Of a stretch of 64,000 nt of DNA, positions 10,717-20,640 are shown in pieces. Position 1 is the first letter of the stretch. Each line of letters opens with the position of its first letter. Source of the stretch: Malus domestica. Its lineage: Eukaryota; Streptophyta; Magnoliopsida; Rosales; Rosaceae. The notes under the pieces were generated by a model, which saw only the letters and a program-made list of their open reading frames with translations, had not been told where the DNA came from and made no database searches. The DNA lies in assembly GCF_042453785.1 (NCBI RefSeq), contig NC_091664.1, positions 7,403,001 through 7,467,000 on the forward strand, given 5' to 3'. The position numbers and the translations under genes are program-made.

Positions 10717-11690
10717 TGTGTGAGTCCCTTTTTACAAAGGCCCAAGGTACCTCATTCATTGCAGTCCTTACCTATGTAGATGACATACTTCTTACAAGAA
10801 ATCATCTTAAAGAGATGGAACGTCTCAAAACATTCCTTCTCACACGCTTCCGCATCAAAGATCTTGGTGATTTAAAATATTTTTTGGGCATTGAATTTTT
10901 TCGTTCCAAGAAAGGCATTTTCATGTCTCAGAGGAAATATGCACTACATATTTTGCAGGATTCTGGTCTTACAGGGGCATGCCCAGACAAGTTTCCAATG
11001 GAACAAAATTTGAAACTCACTCCCACATAGGGAGCATTGCTAGATGATCCCACCAAGTACAGAAGACTAGTCGGACGATTGATTTATCTTACTGTCACCA
11101 GGCCTAACATAGTCTTTTCGGTTCGCACATTGAGTCAATTCATGCACGAGCTTCACAAACCTCACTAGGATGTAGCTTTGCGAATTCTCAAGTACGTCAA
11201 AGGTACTCCTGGTCAAGGTTTGTTATTTCCTGTCTCTGACAATCTTGAATTAAAGGTTTTTTGTGATTCCGATTGGGGAGGTTGTCGTGCCACAAGAAGG
11301 TCAGTTACTGGGTATTGTCTCTTTCTTGGAAATTCCATCATCTCATGGAAATCCAAGAAACAAGACAATGTTTCTCGATCATCTGCAGAAGCTGAATATC
11401 GAGTTATGGCCAACACATGCTTAGAGTTAACATGGTTGCGCTATATATTGCAAGATTTAAAGGTTCCGCAAAAGGGTCCCACACCATTATTTTGTGACAA
11501 TGAAGCCGCTCTATATATTGCAGCTAATCTCCTTTTTCATGAGCGAACGAAGCATATTGAAATTGATTGTCACATTGTTCGAGAAAAACTGCAAGTTGGA
11601 ATGATTAGTCCTTCACATGTACCTACACGTTTCCAGTTAGCAGATTTATTCACAAAGGCTTTAGGGAAAGATCAATTCGTGAAATTGTGA
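10717..11690 (+). pseudogene. Copia reverse transcriptase C-terminus and RNase H
   Basis: One reading frame with two stops (TAG at 11028-11030 and TAG at 11166-11168). It contains the Ty1-copia catalytic block YVDDILL, then DLGDLKYFLGIEF, then RNase H with CDSDWGG, SRSSAEAEYR, ERTKHIEIDCH and the C-terminal QLADLFTKAL. RT upstream of YVDD is missing: the frame starts only a few codons before it, at the junction with the Athila LTR. The codons run without frameshift, so the copy is only moderately old. Confidence 0.9.
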
Positions 11691-11954
11691 GACAAGTTGG
11701 AACTTCATGATATTCACTCTCCAACTTGAGGGGGAGTATTATGAAAAGATCGTGTAATTTACCGTATAATATGTTTACCTAAAATAGTTGATGTGAAATC
11801 TCATTAAAAGAGGGATGCGATTTCCTAGGCTTTATTGTAGATTAGTTGACTTAGTTGTGTATATATATTGTACTCTTACTTGAGCAACAAAAAAATGAAA
11901 ACTATTCAGCTAATCACTTTCCATAGCCCTACAATATACTATTCATTCTTTTAA
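11691..11954 (+). repeat. Copia 3' non-coding end with polypurine tract and partial 3' LTR
   Basis: After the RNase H stop comes the polypurine tract TTGAGGGGGAG (about 11725-11736), followed by the presumed 3' LTR start TATTATG. A TATATATATTG block and an AT-rich stretch follow to about 11950. No matching 5' LTR is present, so LTR length and end are uncertain. Confidence 0.55.
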
Positions 11955-12435
11955 TAGTATGGGATCCCGATGCTCCCAGGGATTCTCTCTAACTTATAAA
12001 ATTTATTTCATATCAAACATTTGGTACTAGATGCATTATCAATGTTTTCATTCTCTCAAATTATTCTCGAACTAAACTACCAGTCGCATTCTCAAATCAT
12101 AACAATGCAAAATTCTATTTGTCCTTTTTGTTTTACAAAACAATTTTTCAAAAATTGTTCTGTAAAACGTTACCAAATGACCGTTAAATTTGTCAAAATA
12201 AAACCCTATGTGGCCCCTCTACGAAGATATGACATGTAGTGAAAACATCATTTTTACCCAATCTTCTTCAACTTTAACCCTAGTCCTCACATGTTTGATT
12301 GCTTTAGCTAGGTGCGCATGTAGAATTTAAAGGTTAGGTTTTCTAGTCTGACATTGAGTAGTCGTTATAATTTTGGGTTTCCACATGTGCTAAATTGGAA
12401 CCTTCAAATGATCATTTTATACATTTTTAACCAAA

Positions 12436-12515
<80 letters not shown>

Positions 12516-12575
12516 AGAGAAGGGGAGAATTCGAAATACATTAAACATAGAGGATGGAGTTTCAAACTCGGGACA
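11955..12575 (+). repeat. ~620 bp dispersed repeat, copy 1 (LINE 3' end plus flank)
   Basis: Aligns along its whole length with 35054-35651. It begins with a LINE-like terminus (GTATGGGATCC, CTCCCAGGGATTCTCT) and continues with about 520 bp of non-coding DNA including an ATT microsatellite, then the tail AGAGAATTCGAA. The 35 kb copy is attached to a LINE RNase H domain; this copy has only the last ~50 bp of the LINE. Confidence 0.75.
12436..12513. repeat. (ATT)26 microsatellite
   Basis: 26 perfect ATT units. The matching site in the other repeat copy (35548-35577) has 10 units, so it has expanded or contracted since duplication. Confidence 0.97.
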
Positions 12576-13600
12576 CATGTATTGTGATCGAATCTTGATT
12601 CTATATCTTGTATAAAAAAACATGACGTATTTTAACCGCAAGCATAATAAAAGTACAAAAAACCCAAATAGAAGCTCGGCTCAAATGAATTTTTCAATCT
12701 TGAACTTTTTTTTGTCAAATGATAGATTTGTTAGATTAAATGTTAGATTAGGAAATCGATGGGATTCGAACCCACATGCCATGGTGCAAGGGCAACATCT
12801 TGAACTTAGCTTTGGCTTGTCTTGGTTGTAAATCAAAGTCGAGTTTTTAATTGATTTGGCTTAGAGCGTAATTTAAACAAACATATGCTCGGCAGGACTT
12901 AATGAAAATTACTAATAAGAAAATTATACATCCCAAAATAACTCAAAATAATAAGTTAAATTTTTGTGAAAGGATTATCCGTTCAACATAAAATGATACG
13001 AGTTGCTCACAAGTTTTATGAGCCCAACGTACCAATACTTAACCTCTGCTCACTTTTCTAGCAAGCTCAATATTTTGTTCAAACTAAACTTGTTTTGCTG
13101 ATTACCCCAGCTTGAACGAGGCCAAAACAAGATAATGCACGTCAAACTCGAACCGCTGTGGCTCGATTTACATAATTATACGTGTATTTAGAAATTCAAT
13201 CATCAATCGGATACAGTTACGGATTATAAACTTAAACGGCAAAGAGGAGTTTTGTATATTAGCATTTGAAATAGTAAGTGCTGCCTTAGAGTCCAACGTC
13301 TTGTAACCAAAGAAACCAAAGAAGTACTTGATTGATCATTGATGGACTTTTCAGGACTGCGACCTTTGAGTTTTCAATTCATTTTGTTTTACGTATGTCA
13401 TTCCCATATCAGGAAGCCCTCCTGCTGCTATGCAACAATGACCAATCCCTTCACTTACAGCCGTCAGTTTCTCGTATCTTTGGAAAATTTTTGCTAAGCT
13501 GGATATGCTGCGGCGTTGTTTCAGAAGCTCGCCATTTTGTCTTCTTCTTCCCAACTCTCTCTCATCTGTCAAAGACTGGCATATAATTCTTACGTCCGTG
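12576..13600. other. Intergenic; upstream region of the H+-ATPase gene
   Basis: No gene seen. On the minus strand near 12755-12785 there is a tRNA B-box-like word (GGGTTCGAATCCC) but no cloverleaf or A box at proper spacing, so I read it as a SINE or tRNA relic. The rest is AT-rich. The last ~300 bp would hold the proximal promoter of the H+-ATPase gene. Confidence 0.5.
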
Positions 13601-13626
13601 TCGTTTGCATGGCATTGGTAGCTCAG

Positions 13627-13637
13627 TATATATATAT
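13627..13637 (+). promoter_or_regulatory. Candidate TATA box of the H+-ATPase gene
   Basis: TATATATATAT preceded by CTCAG and followed by a CT-rich stretch that would suit a plant transcription start. The coding start is about 770 bp downstream, and a splice acceptor (CCACAG, ending 14354) lies 48 bp before the ATG, so a 5' UTR intron is likely. The start site itself is inferred. Confidence 0.4.
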
Positions 13638-14402
13638 TCCAACTTCTTGTATGTTTTTCAATCGCCCTCTCCAACGGCACAAAAGGTCATCTTCTCTGGA
13701 TTCTGGTTTTTGAGCGGTCTTGGTGTTTGGTGATCGCCTTCGAGTATGTTCGCGTGAAACAATTAAGCTGGCTGTTTTAAGTTCTCTCTGAAAGATTTGG
13801 TAAATTAATTGGCATTTCAAGATTAAAGCCCTTTAGTTGTTTCTTTAACTCAAGAAATGTTCTAATCCAATCTAAATTGCGGGGAGGTGCACACTACTGT
13901 AGCCAACTTGTGTTGCCTATTCCTTGTTTGAACTATGTTTTCTGTGGGCTTTGAAATTTTTGTTTCTAGTCCTGATCGACTTTACTGAACAATTGAATGC
14001 CATCACATACTGTATCGTTTAATTTCCTTGCCATGCGATATCCAACGCTCTTTAATGACTGATGAGAGTCTTGATGATTTGATGAGGCAAAAACTACTGG
14101 GATTAGTTGCTAATCATTGAAATTTGAAATTTTCCGTTTATTTGTTTAGATATATATTACTGTTTCTGATACTTAGAAACTCAATAAACAAGAAAATCCG
14201 CTCAAATAAGCTGGATTTTCATATTTCCAAACCACAAAGCAGGAATTATAAGATGATTTGAGGAATAAAAACTTGTATCAGATGTTTGTTTTATTTGTTA
14301 AATGCTTTTTGCATCCTTAAACTTTATTCTTATGACAAACTTCTGAATCCACAGATTGTCTATCTTTGCGTTCCCGGTGGGGGACAAGACAATCGAGCTG
14401 CG

Positions 14403-17400
14403 ATGGATGCCCTTGAGACTATTTTGAAGGAAGCTGTTGATCTGGTACACGTTCTTGATCTATTTACTTGTCTGCAAGAGGATTTTACCTGTTATATTAG
14501 AGGGTTTTGAGTATTTTGGCAGTTTTATAAATATTTAATATTCTGGCAGGAGAACATACCCGTTGAGGAAGTCTTCGAAAATTTGAAATGTACAGCTGAG
14601 GGTCTCAGTACTGACGAGGTACAAAAGCGGTTGGAGATGTTTGGCTACAACAAACTTGAAGAGAAAAAGGTTTCAAATAATTTGTTTAGGCTTGTGCTTT
14701 TTCTTGTATTGTAATTAATTTTCTATAGATAGTTTCTTAAGAAGAATTTATTTTAGTAAGCTTTCACCTTCTTGCATTGTAACTCTGTCTTTCAAATTGC
14801 AGGAGAGCAAACTACTCAAATTTCTGGGATTTATGTGGAACCCTTTGTCTTGGGTTATGGAAGCAGCTGCGTTAATGTCCATATGTCTTGCGCACGGAGG
14901 CGTAAGTTCCTAGTAGTTCATTTTACCATTGAGACTGGAGACTAGATTTCTGAACTGATTTTTGTAAACTTTATTCTTTCAGGGACTGGGTATGGATTAT
15001 CACGATTTCGTGGGTATCATTATATTACTCATAGTTAATTCAACTATAAGTTTTATAGAGGAAAACAATGCTGGTAATGCAGCTCAAGCCCTTATGGCAA
15101 GACTGGCTCCAAAGGCGAAGGTTACCCTCATTTTTATATACCAGTTACTTTTTCTTTCTGCGCTGAACGTTTCATTTGTTATGTTGCTTTCTATCATGTT
15201 GGTAGTTAACAAAATCTGAACAGGTTTTACGAGATGGAAAATGGAGTGAGGAAGATGCTTCTGTGCTGGTTCCTGGAGACATTATCAGTATCAAATTGGG
15301 TGATATTATTCCTGCTGATGCTCGTTTGCTCGAAGGAGATGCTTTAAAAATTGATCAGGTAGCTAAGTCATATTGCTGTGTAATAAATCATTTCCAGACA
15401 ATTTCGGACTTTCTGTTAACCGGTTTCCTTGTTTTCAGTCCGCTCTTACAGGAGAGTCACTTCCAGTAACTAAGAATGCCGGTGATGGTGTATACTCTGG
15501 TTCAACATGTAAACAAGGTGAACTTGAAGCGGTTGTCATTGCAACTGGAGTACATACCTTCTTCGGAAAAGCTGCCCATCTTGTTGAAAACACAACTCAT
15601 GTTGGGCACTTTCAGCAGGTAGTATTTTTGGATAGTGCTATGCACACACCAATATTTACGTCCCACACACCTTCGTCAATTTTTCGGTATTGATTTTCAA
15701 GTCATTCAATCCGACGGCCGAAAATTGAGAGGGGTGTGTGAGAAGTAAAAATGGGTGTGTGGATAGCACTACCAATATGTTTTATGGCCCTTTTCACGTT
15801 AATAGAGTGAGTTCACGTTCATGTTGCTAAAATGTCAAGCCAATAGACATGTTTCGTATGAGATGAGACACTCATGAACATAAAACTGAGCAGCATTAAA
15901 ACTATGAATTTGTTGCTTGAATGTAAGAGACAGTGAAATCTACCTATGCTAGAGTGTTTTGTCTTGAGCACAAGAACTTTTTACTCGTTGCACATCTCTA
16001 AAGTACCATTTGGACTGATTGTTTCAGGTCTTAACATCTATTGGAAACTTTTGCATTTGTTCAATAGCCACTGGACTTGTGATTGAGCTCATTGTCTTCA
16101 TTTGTCAAAAAAGAGGTTATCGTCCTTCGGTAGACAACCTTCTTGTTCTACTTATCGGTGGCATCCCAATTGCTATGCCAACAGTTCTGTCTGTCACCAT
16201 GGCCATTGGTTCTCATCGGTTGGCTCAGCAGGTTCAACTAAAACCATGAAATTTTCTGTACAGACTGTACTGAATTAGGCCATCTCTCTCTTCAGTTTGG
16301 AAATCAAATTAACTTGTTTGAGTTCATTTCAGGGTGCAATTACCAAGAGAATGACAGCTATTGAAGAAATGGCTGGGATGGATGTGCTCTGCAGTGATAA
16401 AACTGGAACTTTAACTCTCAACAAACTAACAGTGGACAAGAATTTGATAGAGGTGATAATCTTGATCCTGTCGTAAGGTTAAAAAGCAACTTCTTGGTTA
16501 CAGAGAAAATCTGAACCCTAGTACTCGATTATACTGACATTGATTTGATGAGCACCTCCATTTGCAGGGCTTCAAGATTGGAAAATCAAGATGCTATTGA
16601 TGCAGCAATTGTTGCCATGCTAGCTGATCCTAAGGAGGTAGTAGACTATATGAGATAAAACATTTATGCAGCTGTTGGGGTCCTAAATTGAAACTTTTCG
16701 AGAAAAATAGGACCTGATTAAGCTTTTCAAATTTCAATTTAGTATACCACACAATTCCAATATCAGTGCTAATGTTGTACATAAGAAGTGCATAATTACA
16801 GTATCATATTACCCCAGGAAAAGAATGATGTTTCTGTGTAAAAATAGATATAGCACATCGCCTAATTTGGAAAGCTGTTAAATTTGAAATTTTTCGAGAA
16901 ATTGGACATTTTTGTTCTCTACAGTTTTCAAACATTGCATATGCATTAATTTGTTTTGTTAACTAAAGCTTCCATGAGCTGAGTTTCTCTTTTATCCATT
17001 TGTAAGGCTCGCGCGGGGATTACAGAAGTTCACTTCCTTCCATTCAATCCAACTGATAAGAGGACAGCACTTACATACATAGACACAACCGGTAACATGC
17101 ACAGAGTGAGCAAAGGTGCACCAGAGCAGGTACTTAATCTAACAATTTTAAATCTAAGTTTCGTAGTCCTTCACATTTAAAAATGGCCTGAGTTTCAAAA
17201 ACATTTTTTTTTCTGTGAAATTTGTAGATACTCAATTTGGCAAGCAACAAATCAGAAATTGAAAAAAGGGTACATACAGTAATTGAAAAATTCGCAGAGC
17301 GTGGACTTCGATCCCTTGCTGTTGCACGGCAGGTAATTAACGAGATTTTAACAACAACTCCTAGATGTATGCTTTTCTGAAGCATTATGGCTCACAAGAG

Positions 17401-20017
17401 ATATAATTTACAGGAAGTTCCTGCTGGTACGAAAGACAGTCCCGGTGGACCTTGGGAGTTTGTCGGTCTTCTCCCCCTATTTGATCCACCACGTCATGAC
17501 AGCGCTGAAACTATTAGAAGAGCTCTAGATTTGGGTGTGAGTGTTAAAATGATCACGGGTGATCAACTGGCAATTGGAAAAGAAACTGGGAGACGACTTG
17601 GGATGGGCACAAACATGTATCCATCATCGGCGTTGCTTGGTGAAAATAAGAATAGCATAGATGGAACTCTAGTAATTGATGAACTCATTGAGAATGCTGA
17701 TGGTTTTGCTGGTGTATTTCCTGGTAATCCTGTTTGTTACAGCTTGCAACTTTTGCTAGTCAATTTTGCACTGCTTCTGTCTGATTTGATTCTTCATTGC
17801 AGAACATAAATATGAGATCGTTCAGCGATTACAAGGTAAGAAGCACATAGTCGGAATGACAGGTGATGGAGTCAATGATGCACCAGCATTGAAGAAAGCA
17901 GACATAGGAATTGCTGTCGCCGATGCCACAGATGCAGCCCGTGGTGCATCTGATATAGTACTGACAGAACCTGGTTTGAGTGTGATTATCAGTGCTGTTT
18001 TGACAAGCCGTGCGATCTTTCAAAGAATGAAGAATTACACAGTAAGGCGATCCTCTCCTCTTAATTCCTTTTGGAACTGAACCTGTAAGTGCGCCTGCTG
18101 CTAAATTTTGGGGGTTGTTTTCCGTAACTGTGTTGGTTTTGTTTTCCTTTTTCAGATATACGCAGTATCTATAACAATACGTATTGTGGTAAGTAGCCCT
18201 CAATCTCTTTGATAAATAGATTACTTGACATCTAAGGATGCTGTAATGTGGGTTCTCATTTCTTACTGGGTTTGTTTTACAGCTCGGTTTCTTGTTGCTT
18301 GCGGTATTCTGGAAATTTGATTTCCCTCCTTTTATGGTCCTAATCATTGCCATTCTTAATGATGGTAAGCATTACTAACCTTTTACGTTCTACCATGTGT
18401 TGCGCTAGTCTGTAATATGGTTTCTTGAGTGTGAATTCTCAGTTTCCTACTCATTTTTCATTTATTTTCCTTCTTGTTTCCGAAAATATTTCTGAAATTT
18501 GAGCCATTTACCAGGTACTATTATGACGATATCCAAGGACAGGGTTAAGCCATCTCCAGTTCCTGACAGTTGGAAGCTGAGTGAAATCTTTGCAACCGGG
18601 ATTGTGTTAGGCAGTTATCTTGCCGTTACCACAGTTATATTCTTCTCGATCATTTACGATACTAAATTTTTTCCGGTAATTGTTTCTTATCTTAATTATG
18701 TGTTACTTCGTTCTGTTCTTCTTTTGGCATAGATGAAATTGTTCTCACATTTTGTACTTGATTACAATGATCAAGTTTTCACCTTCTCTCGTTCTCTCTC
18801 GCAGAAAAAATTCGGTGTAGAAGATATCTTCAATGAGAATCTCTATTATACCAACGGGACCCTCAATCCGGGAATGAATGCCAAGCTATCATCTGCTCTG
18901 TACCTTCAAGTTAGCACCATCAGCCAGGCTCTAATTTTTGTCACTCGCTCCCGAGGATGGTCATTCCTGGAAGTACCTGGTCTGCTTCTGCTTAGTGCTT
19001 TCGTAATTGCTCAACTGGTAAGTGGTTTCATGCTGTTTCAATCAAATAGCATTCAATTTTGTTTTCATATTCATCAAAATCAGCACATAGGAAGACGTTT
19101 ATATACATAGTTATGCTCAGAAACTTTAGTCTTTAATTAAACTAACATGTAATTCATATTTGACAATTAAAAATTTTGCATCCTTGCAGATTGCTACATT
19201 AATATCTGCTTTAGTAACATGGAAAATTGCTAGAATTCAAGCAATCGGCTGGAAATGGTGTGGTGTCGTATGGATATACAACATTCTAATCTACATGCTA
19301 CTTGATCCTGTCAAGATTTTCGTTCGATATGCACTCAGCGGGAGGGCTTGGAGTTTGGTATTGAACAAAAGAGTGAGTGAATATGAACCTTCCTTCTCTT
19401 AACAATTTTGAACTTCAAAACATTTTTTATTACACATTCTAACAGCATTGCAATGTACATGTGTATAATTTTGTAGACGGCTTTCAACACCCAAAAGGAC
19501 TTCGGTAAAGAGTTCCGTGAGGCTGCATGGGCGGCAGAACAGCGGACGGTCCATGGCCTCCCATCTATGGAGGCAAAGAACATTCCTGAGAGGCACACAT
19601 TCAGGGATGTTAGCATCATGGCTGAAGAAGCCAGGAGACGTGCAGAGATTGCAAGGTTGGTTTTCTTTCTTAAGTTGGACATTGATCACAAAGCAATTGT
19701 ATTCAAGTTTCCGAAGAAAACGATAACATAAGTACTATTCTCTTGCCAGACATATACTTACAGACCGTGATTATGTACAATATATTACTAGCGATCCAGA
19801 TTCTCAATTTGACAACATAAGATTGTTTGGCAAGAGAGCATTTCTGAAATAATTCTTTACGATGTGTTTTGGCAGTGTTGTGTGTTGCCTAACTTTAATT
19901 TTTGGTGTTTCCTATCGATGCAGACTAAGGGAGCTTCACACTCTGAAGGGGAAGGTCGAGTCCTTTGCAAAGCTAAGGGGTTTAGACATCGAAACGAACC
20001 CAAATTACACTATCTAA
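14403..20017 (+). CDS. Plasma-membrane H+-ATPase (P3A type), AHA7-like, 20 exons
   Basis: Pumps protons out of the cell using ATP. Exons: 14403-14444, 14550-14669, 14803-14901, 14983-15120, 15224-15358, 15439-15618, 16028-16231, 16333-16472, 16568-16637, 17007-17129, 17228-17332, 17414-17723, 17803-18041, 18156-18188, 18283-18364, 18515-18675, 18805-19017, 19190-19372, 19477-19655, 19924-20017; about 949 residues, usual length about 950-960. Motifs: LTGESLP (exon 6), [12 protein letters not shown] (exon 7), phosphorylation site CSDKTGTLT (exon 8), [14 protein letters not shown] (exon 12), [10 protein letters not shown] (exon 13). The tail ends NYTI, keeping the penultimate Thr needed for 14-3-3 binding. 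[14 protein letters not shown] at the start, QKRGYR and the YTI end point to AHA7. Odd: at the exon 8/9 joint the usual VFxxGxDxDxxVLMAAR segment is replaced by a shorter hydrophobic stretch; see findings. Intron sites all follow GT..AG. Confidence 0.9.
15630..15773. mobile_element. Foldback MITE in intron 6 of the H+-ATPase gene
   Basis: About 144 bp whose two halves are inverted complements: left GATAGTGCTATGCACACACC and TCCCACACACC, right GGTGTGTGAGAAGTAAAA and GTGTGTGGATAGCACTACC. The central loop is GATTTTCAAGTCATTC-type. No transposase. The family looks familiar from apple-type genomes. Target duplication is not clear. It sits well inside the intron, away from both splice sites. Confidence 0.85.
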
Positions 20018-20455
20018 GTCATTTTCTAGTGTAATTCTGGCCACCCTATTTTCCTTCCAACTGTTACTATTTTGATATTTCTTGCCCTTTTTGTTTTGTT
20101 TCCTTTCCTGTATTCTTAATTATCTTTTTACTTGTGTTGTATGGATTTGATGGACAGAAAGCTCTGATATGAAAATAAAATATATCAATAAAAGTTTGTA
20201 TTCTCAATTTTCTACTCAATTTCCGGAAACATTTGTATGTATGTACTGATCGTATTGTTAACCGCCTCGTTAAGCCTCACCCATGAGGTGGTCAATAACG
20301 TGGTTGATAAATGTGATACAAATAGAAAAACTCATAAATTGATTTAGTGTGCATGAGGGAGTTAGTATGGGAAAATTATTGAGTAAATATATATATTTTT
20401 TTAACAAATGACGGACAATCTACACTAAATATTTTATATGGTTTCTCTTTCCTTG
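20018..20455. other. 3' UTR and AT-rich spacer
   Basis: 3' UTR of the H+-ATPase gene to roughly 20220, then non-coding. Near 20390-20425 is AACAAATGACGGACAATC with TACACTAAATA, which faintly resembles the reverse end of the SINE family described at 35.7 and 40.3 kb. Nothing else seen. Confidence 0.4.
20171..20195 (+). terminator. Probable polyadenylation region of the H+-ATPase gene
   Basis: AAAATAAAATATATCAATAAAAG about 155-175 bp after the TAA, offering AATAAA-type near-upstream elements; typical plant 3' UTR length. Confidence 0.5.
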
Positions 20456-20640
20456 GAAATTCCATACTTTATAAAATTATCTAACAAGCTAACAGGCTCT
20501 TTAGTGTATTTTTTTCATTCAACTGCAGCTCTTTAGTGTTGTAAAGATCATTGTATTCATTAATGAAAGAGATTGGTTTCAAACCTATACCTGTTAGAAA
20601 TGTGCCCTAAAGGCCAATCATGAGATGATACTTTACAACA
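20456..20640 (+). repeat. Copia-related repeat fragment (copy B)
   Basis: About 170 bp matching 8937-9106. It includes GTTAGAAATGTGCCCTAAAG and CAATCATGAGATGATA, which resemble the beginning of dicot copia LTRs. It stands immediately ahead of copia gag-pre-integrase remnants, so it is probably the 5' end of that degraded element. Confidence 0.55.

Noticed and set aside
12740..12800. tRNA gene on the minus strand
   Set aside because: Only a B-box-like GGGTTCGAATCCC is present; no acceptor or anticodon stem pairs at proper spacing.
16333..16480. Declaring the H+-ATPase a pseudogene because of a frameshift
   Set aside because: With the GTAAGG donor at 16473, the exon ends in phase 2 and the gene stays open. 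The shift is then a short altered segment, not a stop. Kept as a finding, not as a verdict.
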